Shown one piece after another: positions 5,849-11,649 of a stretch of 14,201 bases of DNA (position 1 is the first letter of the stretch; each line of letters begins with the position of its first letter). Position numbers and translations under genes: made by a program. Location: assembly GCA_964629825.1 (NCBI GenBank), contig CAZVUW010000084.1, positions 1 to 14,201 of the forward strand, in the 5' to 3' direction. Origin of the DNA: CAZVUW01 sp964629825. GTDB taxonomy: Bacteria; Actinomycetota; Nitriliruptoria; Euzebyales; Egibacteraceae. The notes under the pieces were generated by a model. The model saw nothing but the letters and a program-made list of their open reading frames with translations, did no database searches and was not told the origin of the DNA.

Positions 5849-7276
5849 TCAGCTGCCGACCAGATCGGCATGGTCGCCAAGGGGTGTCAGCCCGGGGGTC
5901 GGCCCGGGAGCCGGGGGCGGCTCGTCGCCGCCGAGGTCAAGTCGGAAGGGCGGGTACTCGTCGGTCATCAGGGCCGCGTACGCGATCACGCGGTAGACCC
6001 AGCGGTTGACGCCCATGACCAGGTCGAACAGGCCCTGCGGGTAGTGGTTGCGGAACAGCAGCACCACGCCGGCTACGAGGACCAGCACGCCCAGCAGGCC
6101 GCCTCCGCCGATCCGCCAGACGCCGAGGTCATCGCGGGCGAACACCCAGGTGAGGCCGCCGCCGGCGAGCACCGCCACCACCAGGTAGTGCGGCAGCGCC
6201 AATAGCCACCACTTCACCAGCACGAGGCCGCGCGACAGCTGGGTGGGGTAGGCGATGTCGAGCGTGGCCGGGTACGGGACCGCCTCCAGCGTGAAGGGCG
6301 GGTACTGGTCGGTTCCGAGGGCGGAGTAGCCGTAGAAGGCCACACGCCACGTCCAGCGCAGCACGCCGACGTTGAAGTCGAACAGCGTGCGCGGGTAGCT
6401 GCCGGTGAAGAGGATCGCGAACCCGGCCGCGACCGTCGCCACGGCGAAGGCCAGCCACAGGAACGCCAGGATGATGTAGTGCGGGATCAGCGCAACCCAC
6501 TTCACGAGCCACAGCCCGCGTGACAGGGGCTGGTCGACCCTGCCCTCGAGCCTCAGCGGGTACGGACCAGTCGCGTGGGCTCCGACGGCAGCGGGGGTTC
6601 CGTCCGTCTGGCCCCTGGCGCCTGCGGCCGCCAGCACGATCAGCACCGTAGCCAGCGCCAGCAGCAGCAGCCCGGCGACCAGCAGCGCGAGACCCAGCGG
6701 CAGCAGCGCCGCGGTGGAGACCGCTCCGCTCGCCACCACCTCGACCTCGTCGCTGGCGTCGGCGTTCATGATCACCAGCGACCAGGTCCCCGGCTCGGCG
6801 CTCCAGGTGAGCCGCTGAGCGCCGGGGCCCTCGGCCCGGGCGGCCCAGATGTCGAGGGTCCCTGGCGGGGCCGGCGTGGTGTCTCCCGGTCGGGGTTCGT
6901 ACGTGACGTCGTCGGAGCGAACACCCACACGCGTCACCTCGGCGTGGGCGACGCCCTCCAGGTAGGAACGGACCTGCGTGCGGGGCGCGATGCCCACGAA
7001 GATGGGTTGCTCCGAGGTCGACGCGACGTCGATGCGGACGTCGATGTCGCCCGGCCACAGCCAGTCATCGGGGGTGGGCGCTCCGAGCTCGACCGCTCCG
7101 CTGGTGAGGGCGTGGGTCTCCGTGCGGAGCGTGTAGTCGGGGCTCTCGAGGTAGCCGTCCTCGGACGACTGCACGCCTCGGGCCCAGAGCATGCCGACGC
7201 CGGCGGTCGTCACCCCGAACCCGATCAGCCCGAGCACGACTCCGACGACTAGGAGAGCGATCCTGCGGCCTGTCAT
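5849..7276 (-). CDS. DUF4389 membrane protein with two DUF4389 repeats and an N-terminal ectodomain
   Basis: The protein has 475 aa. A membrane helix at 5-31 leads to an extracytoplasmic domain (about 33-185) containing WPGDIDVRIDVASTSEQPIF and YLEGVAHAEVTRV. A second helix follows at about 188-217. Two DUF4389 units come next, at about 238-330 and 335-447. Each has an LSRGL-LVKW segment, membrane helices, a YP--LFDF/L--GV-RW--RV motif and a final TD-YPPF-L. The tail is cytosolic, Pro-rich and acidic (GGDEPPPAPGPTPG). DUF4389 has no established function that I know. ATG at 7276 follows AGGAGG with five-base spacing. It lies 12 bp downstream of the four-helix protein gene, so the two are surely cotranscribed. 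DosR-like boxes precede the operon, suggesting stress or low-oxygen control. The gene ends next to a strong terminator. Confidence 0.9.
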   Translation of the reverse strand: MTGRRIALLVVGVVLGLIGFGVTTAGVGMLWARGVQSSEDGYLESPDYTLRTETHALTSGAVELGAPTPDDWLWPGDIDVRIDVASTSEQPIFVGIAPRTQVRSYLEGVAHAEVTRVGVRSDDVTYEPRPGDTTPAPPGTLDIWAARAEGPGAQRLTWSAEPGTWSLVIMNADASDEVEVVASGAVSTAALLPLGLALLVAGLLLLALATVLIVLAAAGARGQTDGTPAAVGAHATGPYPLRLEGRVDQPLSRGLWLVKWVALIPHYIILAFLWLAFAVATVAAGFAILFTGSYPRTLFDFNVGVLRWTWRVAFYGYSALGTDQYPPFTLEAVPYPATLDIAYPTQLSRGLVLVKWWLLALPHYLVVAVLAGGGLTWVFARDDLGVWRIGGGGLLGVLVLVAGVVLLFRNHYPQGLFDLVMGVNRWVYRVIAYAALMTDEYPPFRLDLGGDEPPPAPGPTPGLTPLGDHADLVGS

Positions 7277-7288
7277 GGCGTCCTCCTC

Positions 7289-7690
7289 TCAGGAACCGAT
7301 CAGCGCCGCAGGCGGCCAGCCGACCCACATCAGCGCCGCGATGACCGCGACATCGATCACGAGGCCGAGAACCAGCCACCTGTGGAAGAACAGCCCGAGC
7401 TGTACGAGTGAGATCAGTGCCGAGACGACCGCAGCGATGCGCCACCAGGCGAGCTCGAGGATCAATGCGACCCCCGCGACCGCGAACCCGCCGAGCAGGG
7501 CGACCACCAAGACGCTGCCGATGCCGTGGACCGCGCCCGGGGGCACACCGAGGCGGTCGAGGACCCGGGAGCGCCGCAGCTCGAACGGCCACTCCGGCGC
7601 TCCGGGTCGCTGCGTCGGGGCGGGGGCGAGGAATGGCGCGTGCGCGAGGGCGTGCGCTACCGCGAAGCCGCCCAGGGCCATGCGCCACAT
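7289..7690 (-). CDS. Four-helix membrane protein, first gene of the DUF4389 operon
   Basis: The protein has 133 aa. Hydrophobic helices are near residues 1-20 (MALGGFAVAHALAHAPFLA, with two His), 54-77 (GIGSVLVVALLGGFAVAGVA), 79-102 (LELAWWRIAAVVSALISLVQ) and 106-128 (WLVLGLVIDVAVIAALMWVGW). A charged loop at about 27-50 separates helix 1 from the rest. The start ATG at 7690 has an AGGAGGAGG purine run just upstream; ATG four codons in is a less likely alternative. I do not recognise a named family. The tight 12-bp gap to the double-DUF4389 gene points to a shared membrane function. Its 178-bp upstream region carries the DosR-like dyads, a heptamer direct repeat, and a hairpin near 7723-7742. 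The two histidines in the first helix region might bind metal or heme, but that is speculation. Confidence 0.82.
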   Translation of the reverse strand: MWRMALGGFAVAHALAHAPFLAPAPTQRPGAPEWPFELRRSRVLDRLGVPPGAVHGIGSVLVVALLGGFAVAGVALILELAWWRIAAVVSALISLVQLGLFFHRWLVLGLVIDVAVIAALMWVGWPPAALIGS

Positions 7691-7764
7691 CGCCTCCTCC
7701 TGACGAGGGCCATCGGATCTGCGAGCCCTCGCTGCGAGGCTCCGCCTTTCCGCCGGGGGCCGAC

Positions 7765-7801
7765 AGAGCCGAAGGTCCCTGGGCGGAGGGGCCGAAGTCC
7801 C
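7765..7801 (-). promoter_or_regulatory. Two DosR/DevR-like dyads upstream of the DUF4389 operon
   Basis: On the minus strand the first element reads GGGACTTCGGCCCC (7788-7801) and the second AGGGACCTTCGGCTCT (7765-7780). Both resemble the GGGAC-N-GTCCC core of DosR/DevR sites. Their like ends are about 22 bp apart (two helical turns), so they would face the same side of DNA. They lie 75-110 bp upstream of the start codon at 7690. Each has mismatches in one half-site, and no regulator gene is in the window. This is motif resemblance recalled from known actinobacterial regulons, not a computed match. Confidence 0.45.
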
Positions 7802-7823
7802 GATCTCGACCGGGGCCGCGGTG

Positions 7824-7838
7824 GGCGTTAGGCGTTAG
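7824..7838. repeat. Tandem heptamer GGCGTTA x2
   Basis: GGCGTTA occurs twice head to tail at 7824-7837, followed by G (CTAACGCCTAACGCC on the other strand). It lies in the 178-bp spacer between the acetyltransferase gene end and the membrane operon, upstream of the DosR-like dyads. A response-regulator-type direct repeat is possible; chance is also possible. Confidence 0.35.
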
Positions 7839-7868
7839 ATCGTGCTGGGCCTTGCGACCCCGTTCGGG

Positions 7869-8447
7869 CTAGCTGGGAAGCGGCCTCAGCACACGCGCGG
7901 GCACGCCCGCCGCCACCACGCCCGCCGGCAGGTCACGGGTCACCACCGCGCCCGCCCCCACGACCGTGTCGGCGCCGATGCTGACGCCGGGGCAGACGAT
8001 CACCCCTCCGCCCAGCCAGACGTTGTCGCCGATGCTGATCGGCTTGGCGGCCTCCCAGCCATCCCGGCGTGGGCCGGGCTCGAGCGGGTGCGTCGGCGTG
8101 AGCAGCTGGACGCGCGGCCCGATCTGACAGTGGTCGCCGATCGTGATCGCCGCCACGTCGAGGAGCACGCAGTCGAAGTTGAGGAACGTGCCGGCTCCGA
8201 TGCTGATGTTGAAGCCGTAGTCGCAGCGCAGCGTGGGACGCACCACAGCTCCAGCTCCGATGTGCGCCAGCAGACTGGTCAGCAGCTCGCGGCGCTCCTC
8301 CTGCTGGTCGTGCGTGGTCGCGTTGAACCGCTCCAGCAGCGCCTGGGCGCGGGCGTGGTCGGCGTCGAGCACCGGATCGTCCGCGCGGTACGGCTCGCCG
8401 GCGAGCATCCGCCGCTTCATCTCCGACATCTGCTCGTGCTCAGGCAT
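7869..8447 (-). CDS. Maltose O-acetyltransferase-like sugar acetyltransferase (left-handed beta-helix)
   Basis: The protein has 192 aa. The N-terminal Mac region (MSEMKRRMLAGEPYRADDPVL) and helix (ARAQALLERFN) match Maa/LacA/NodL enzymes. A hexapeptide-repeat beta-helix runs from about 66 to 188 (IGAGAVV, ISIGAG, ITIGDHCQIGP, ISIGDNVWLGGGVIVCPGVSIG, VVGAGAVV). His120 in LLTPTHPL is the expected catalytic base. Family members use acetyl-CoA to acetylate sugars or oligosaccharides in the cytosol. I give the first ATG (8447), which overlaps the end of the GH16-like gene by eight bases. The ATG at residue 7 (8429) aligns better with family N-termini and would leave a 10-bp gap; neither has a strong ribosome site, consistent with coupled translation. 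Acceptor is unknown; pairing with a GH16-like protein suggests a carbohydrate. Confidence 0.92.
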   Translation of the reverse strand: MPEHEQMSEMKRRMLAGEPYRADDPVLDADHARAQALLERFNATTHDQQEERRELLTSLLAHIGAGAVVRPTLRCDYGFNISIGAGTFLNFDCVLLDVAAITIGDHCQIGPRVQLLTPTHPLEPGPRRDGWEAAKPISIGDNVWLGGGVIVCPGVSIGADTVVGAGAVVTRDLPAGVVAAGVPARVLRPLPS

Positions 8448-9231
8448 CTCCGGGGCTCGATCTCGTCGGGCTCGGCAGCAGCCCGTAGCCGTGCACGTGC
8501 TCGACCTCGAAGCGCTTGGGGTAGGGGTGGGCGCTCTGCGCTTGGGTCGGGAACTCGTAGATGCCGAGCATGAGCTGCAGGGCGTAGTCGGGGGCCTGCT
8601 GGGAGGTCTTGACCGGCTGGTCGTCCACCAGCCAGCGCACGCGGCCGGGCGTCCACTCGACGGCGTAGGTGTGGGGCCGCGTGACGTCGATGTCGACGCG
8701 CACGCGCTCGAAGTCGTCGCTGAGCGCGGGGTCGCCGAAGGGGTGGATCCCCATGCTGACGTCCGCCGAGTCGGACCGCACGTCGCGTCCGAAGATCTCG
8801 AAGACGCAGATCTCGGCCGACTGCTCCGGGACCTCCTCGAAGCCGATCATCCAGAACGCGACCATGCTCATCGGGTCGGGCAGGGCGGACGCGCGCGCCT
8901 CGATCCGTCCGTAGGTCGGCGTGTACAGCCGCCGGGTCTCCTGCTCCTCGCGCACGACGGCGTCAGGGTTGAAGCGGTGCTGGCCGAGCCCGCTTCCGAG
9001 CGGGCCCGCGAGCACTCCGGTCTGGAGCGAGGAGACGCGCGTGGCGCCGTCGAACTCCGGGCACCAGGGTGGTTGATCGCGATCGATGCGCAACACCAGT
9101 CGGCCGCCCTCGAGGTCGTAGCGAGCGGCGGCCTGCGCGCGGGAGCTCCACTGCGGGAGGTGGGCCGGCAGCCAGCGGCTCTCGTCGAGGCGGTCGCCGT
9201 CGAAGTCCTCGGCGAGCTCGAGCTGGAACAT
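8440..9231 (-). CDS. Glycoside hydrolase family 16-like protein, cytosolic, with altered catalytic motif
   Basis: The protein has 263 aa with no signal peptide or membrane segment. The GH16/concanavalin-like sandwich is seen from FQLELAEDFDGDRLDESRW (N-term), YGRIEARASALPDP-MSMVAFWMIG (near 107-130), the active-site strand SAEICVFEIFGRD, and HTYAVEWTPGRVRWLVDDQPV towards the C-terminus. The GH16 active-site motif is ExDxE or ExDxxE. Here it is E140-I-C142-V-F-E145: both glutamates (nucleophile and acid/base) are present, but the middle Asp is Cys (codon TGC, bases 8806-8808). Activity may be altered or absent. The start ATG at 9231 has no Shine-Dalgarno; a CACACT element five bases upstream could make it leaderless. 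It overlaps the acetyltransferase gene by eight bases, indicating an operon. Substrate is unknown; lack of export argues against a role on external polysaccharide. Confidence 0.85.
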   Translation of the reverse strand: MFQLELAEDFDGDRLDESRWLPAHLPQWSSRAQAAARYDLEGGRLVLRIDRDQPPWCPEFDGATRVSSLQTGVLAGPLGSGLGQHRFNPDAVVREEQETRRLYTPTYGRIEARASALPDPMSMVAFWMIGFEEVPEQSAEICVFEIFGRDVRSDSADVSMGIHPFGDPALSDDFERVRVDIDVTRPHTYAVEWTPGRVRWLVDDQPVKTSQQAPDYALQLMLGIYEFPTQAQSAHPYPKRFEVEHVHGYGLLPSPTRSSPGDA

Positions 9232-9312
9232 GATCTAGTGTGATCTCGGTTGAAGGGGATCAACAAGATCCGGTGTGATCCCGAGTGACCTGGCCTGTGG
9301 CGGTATGGAGAC
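9232..9312. promoter_or_regulatory. Divergent intergenic region with GATC-rich repeats
   Basis: This 81-bp space between the divergent GH16-like and molybdoenzyme genes holds a direct repeat GTGTGATC at 9238-9245 and 9273-9280 (35 bp apart) and a perfect dyad GGATC-aacaa-GATCC at 9257-9271. There are five GATC tetramers within about 50 bp. It must contain both promoters. The layout looks like an operator cluster that could govern both directions. Its binding protein is unknown. Confidence 0.5.
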
Positions 9313-10149
9313 ATGAGCACGACCGAGGTGCTGCGCCTGATCGAGCGCTCCGACGAGGTGCGCAAGACGGCCTCGACGCGGCCCGATCCGCAGATGGCCC
9401 GCCTGCGCGCCGAGGACCTGCTTCTGGACGCTCGTGAGCTGCTCGACGAGATCGCCGACGAGGACGAGCGCATGGAGCTCGCCGCCCAGATCTCGCGGCG
9501 CATGGCCGACCTCGACCTCGAGCTGATCCTCCAGGGTGCCAACGGCGCCGACGAGGACGTCGCGCGCGCCCCGACGTCGGTGGACGACCCGGCTCGCGTC
9601 CCCCCCGGACAGCACCTGACGGCCGGCTGGCCGGTCCTGCACACCGGCGGGGTCCCCGAGGTCGACCTCGGCAGCTTCCGGTTCACCGTCACGGGTCTGG
9701 TCGAGCGGCGGCTCAGCCTCACCTGGGAGGAGCTGCGCGCCTTCCCCGAGGTGACGGTCAAGGCCGACATGCACTGCGTCACCGCCTGGTCCCGGCTCGA
9801 CAACACCTGGACGGGGGTCCGACCGCGCGACCTGCTTGAACGTGCCGGGCTGCGACCGGAGTCCACGCACGTCCTGGCGTTCGGCCGCCCGGCCTACAGC
9901 GCGAACCTCCCCCTGGAGGTGCTGCTGGAGGGCGACGTCCTGCTCGCCTGGGCGCACGACGGCAAGCCGCTGACCCCTGCACACGGCGGTCCACTACGGC
10001 TGGTCGTGCCGTCGCTCTACGCCTGGAAGAGCGTCAAGTGGGTCCACGAGCTGCGCACCCTGGACCACGACGTCCCCGGCTACTGGGAGGCGCGCGGGTA
10101 CCACAACGACGCCGACCCCTGGCGGGAGCAGCGCTTCCACGGCGACTGA
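9313..10149 (+). CDS. Sulfite-oxidase-fold molybdopterin-dependent oxidoreductase (cytosolic)
   Basis: The protein has 278 aa. Residues about 1-90 are a helical, charged extension (LLLDARELLDEIADEDERMELAAQIS) not seen in MsrP. From about 96 on it is the 'oxidoreductase molybdopterin binding' (SUOX/YedY) domain: PGQHLTAGWPVLHTGGVP, FRFTVTGLVERRLSLTWEEL, ADMHCVTAWSRLDNTWTGVR with Cys155 as expected Mo ligand, and TPAHGGPLRLVVPSLYAWKSVKWV near 221-244. These enzymes carry out oxygen-atom transfer at a Mo centre. No Tat signal (no twin-Arg with hydrophobic stretch) is present, so unlike MsrP the protein should stay in the cytosol. The start ATG at 9313 has GGAG only two bases upstream, so initiation is not cleanly defined. 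No membrane partner or heme subunit gene is adjacent. Substrate is unknown. Confidence 0.9.
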   Translation: MSTTEVLRLIERSDEVRKTASTRPDPQMARLRAEDLLLDARELLDEIADEDERMELAAQISRRMADLDLELILQGANGADEDVARAPTSVDDPARVPPGQHLTAGWPVLHTGGVPEVDLGSFRFTVTGLVERRLSLTWEELRAFPEVTVKADMHCVTAWSRLDNTWTGVRPRDLLERAGLRPESTHVLAFGRPAYSANLPLEVLLEGDVLLAWAHDGKPLTPAHGGPLRLVVPSLYAWKSVKWVHELRTLDHDVPGYWEARGYHNDADPWREQRFHGD

Positions 10150-10204
10150 CGCAGGGCTAGCCGCATCACACCACTCACCCTGAGGCGCGCGCAGCGTGAG
10201 GTGC

Positions 10205-10221
10205 TTGACACGTCACGTGTC
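10205..10221 (+). promoter_or_regulatory. TTGACA box overlapped by a near-perfect palindrome
   Basis: TTGACA (10205-10210) equals the consensus -35 hexamer. Overlapping it is GACACGT-C-ACGTGTC (10207-10221), a 7-bp inverted repeat around a single base, placed like a repressor operator. A second small inverted repeat, GCATA-N7-TATGC, follows at 10236-10252. I do not find a good -10 at the right spacing, so the promoter is tentative. Confidence 0.45.
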
Positions 10222-10447
10222 GCACAGCGAACAGTGCATAGCGCCCGTATGCCTCATTGTGGGCTTGCGGTCGCACACGCGGCCGGCGGGGGGTGACGGA
10301 CCTCGGCACGCAGCACGACGGTCCGGCGCACGCGGTGAAAGACGGGAGCACCGACAGGGCGAGGCCCGGGGGGACGGGACCAGTCGTCGGCGCCGATCGC
10401 GGAGCGCAGCTCCTCTGAGAGCAAACGACGCACGAAAGGTGTGGACG
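10222..10447 (+). other. Structured GC-rich leader of the serine protease gene
   Basis: About 226 bases without a credible gene. Inverted repeats seen: CGGACC (10297-10302) with GGTCCG (10320-10325), and GGAGC-GCA-GCTCC (10401-10413). A purine-rich stretch lies around 10350-10380, and the ribosome site GAAAGG is at 10434-10439. If transcription starts near the TTGACA box, the mRNA leader is about 200 nt. I compared it by eye with ydaO, c-di-GMP-I, cobalamin and TPP riboswitch signatures and saw no match. Confidence 0.4.
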
Positions 10448-11506
10448 ATGCGGCAAGCGAGCGTTGCAACAAAGCGGGGGCTCTGGGCGCTGATCGCGAT
10501 GGTGCTGAGCCTGATGATGCTGGTACCGAGCGGGCCCGCCTCGGCGGCCGATGCCGGGACTCGCGGCAAGCCGAAGGAGCAGGCCAGCGACGCGGCGGCC
10601 ATCAAGCAAGAGCCTGACCGCGGGGCGCGCCCGCGGGTGGCCGCGTCACGAGAGGCCGTCGAGGCCCTGGAGGCCATGCAGCAGCGGATCGAGGACTACG
10701 TCGACAAGTACGGCACGCGGCACACGTTCGCGAGCTACATCGACTCGAACACGGGGCAGATCGTCCTCGACACTGACGCTCCATCCTTCGTGGTAGAGGA
10801 TCTGACCAGCACGGCCGAGGAGTCGCTTGACGGCGCGTCGGTGGGCATGAGCGTCCGCAAGTCGACGACGTCTGACGCCTGGCACCGCCGCGACGACATC
10901 CAGCCCTACTGGGGCGGCGGCGGGATCCGCAGCGGTGGCGGCATCTGCTCCGCGGGCTACGCGGTCGAGTGGATCTTCGGCATCCGCTTCAGCGTCACCG
11001 CTGGTCACTGCTTCGCGGACGGCGCGACGGTCACGACGGAGTCCGGCGCCAACACCTACGGCACGGTCCTGTGGCGGCGGCTGCCGACCGTCACCGGTCA
11101 CGCGATGGACGCCGAGGTCGTCTACGGCGGCAGCTACACGGGGCGCATCTTCACCGGTGGCATCTTCAGCATGAGCAGCGCCGGGGTCGCGGCGGCCGGC
11201 TCGGCCTACGTGGGCTACAGCGACTACTGCCACAGCGGTCGCACGACGGGTGAGAACTGCGGCCACACGGCCACCAGCATCAACGGCCAGGTGTGCACGC
11301 AGACCGGCTGCAAGTCCCCGGTGATTGTCTTCACCGGTGGGGTCCTGCCCCAGGGTGGCGACTCGGGCAGCCCGTTCTACGCCAAGGGCGCCGACGGCCG
11401 GGCCTGGATCCGCGGCAACGTGATCGCCGTCGGCAGCAGCGCGGCCTACGCCCAGCCGTGGACCGTGATCCAGTCGACCTACGGGGTGAGCATCGTCACC
11501 GGGTGA
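10448..11506 (+). CDS. Secreted chymotrypsin-fold serine protease (S1, streptogrisin-like)
   Basis: The protein has 352 aa. A signal peptide is clear: basic start MRQASVATKR, hydrophobic core GLWALIAMVLSLMMLV, and ASA cleavage after about residue 33. A pro-region (34 to about 150) includes the helix EAVEALEAMQQRIEDYVDKYG and a strand-rich segment (TFASYIDSNTGQIVL), resembling propeptides of streptogrisin/alpha-lytic proteases. The catalytic domain shows His187 (SVTAGHCF), Asp221 (HAMDAEVVYGG) and Ser306 (PQGGDSGSPF). Six Cys (167, 188, 261, 271, 283, 288) can form three disulfides; CSAG/AGHC is the typical first pair. ATG at 10448 follows GAAAGG with eight-base spacing and is the only start giving a signal peptide. 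It is monocistronic, with a long structured leader and two terminator hairpins downstream. Likely an extracellular protease, perhaps self-processed; specificity is not known. Confidence 0.93.
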   Translation: MRQASVATKRGLWALIAMVLSLMMLVPSGPASAADAGTRGKPKEQASDAAAIKQEPDRGARPRVAASREAVEALEAMQQRIEDYVDKYGTRHTFASYIDSNTGQIVLDTDAPSFVVEDLTSTAEESLDGASVGMSVRKSTTSDAWHRRDDIQPYWGGGGIRSGGGICSAGYAVEWIFGIRFSVTAGHCFADGATVTTESGANTYGTVLWRRLPTVTGHAMDAEVVYGGSYTGRIFTGGIFSMSSAGVAAAGSAYVGYSDYCHSGRTTGENCGHTATSINGQVCTQTGCKSPVIVFTGGVLPQGGDSGSPFYAKGADGRAWIRGNVIAVGSSAAYAQPWTVIQSTYGVSIVTG

Positions 11507-11527
11507 TCACCCAGCTCGACGACGACG

Positions 11528-11563
11528 GGCCGCAGGTCCGGTGGGCATCCACCGCCTGCGGCC
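11528..11563. terminator. Composite hairpin after the protease gene
   Basis: GGCCGCAGG (11528-11536) pairs with CCTGCGGCC (11555-11563). Inside it, GGTGG (11540-11544) pairs with CCACC (11549-11553) around GCAT. Together this is about 14 bp of stem with a small asymmetric internal loop, 21 bases after the protease stop. No T-tract. Confidence 0.75.
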
Positions 11564-11600
11564 TGCCGCCTGCTCAGGCCGCTGAGCTGATGGGCGGGGG

Positions 11601-11642
11601 TGGTGTCGATCGTGGTCCTGATTGGGGGCCGGATCGACACCA
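11601..11642. terminator. Second hairpin before the end of the sigma factor gene
   Basis: TGGTGTCGATC (11601-11611) pairs perfectly with GATCGACACCA (11632-11642). The loop closes further by GGTCC (11614-11618) with GGGCC (11626-11630), including one G-U pair. It sits seven bases beyond the stop of the convergent sigma factor gene and probably terminates that transcript. Confidence 0.8.
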
Positions 11643-11649
11643 GGGCTCT

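Noticed and set aside
4939..5880. Long minus-strand reading frame continuous with the small membrane protein gene
   Set aside because: It is antisense to the well-supported MOSC gene, has no family features, and the GTG at 4932 with a nearby ribosome site gives a proper N-terminal membrane helix.
10290..10400. Riboswitch (c-di-GMP-I or ydaO type) in the protease leader
   Set aside because: Stretches such as GACAGGGCGAGG and GGGGGGTGACGG are superficially similar, but the invariant core segments of these classes are absent by eye.
10196..10447. In-frame extension upstream of the serine protease start
   Set aside because: It would bury the signal peptide inside the protein, starts without a ribosome site, and its composition (Arg-rich, Cys scattered) looks non-coding.
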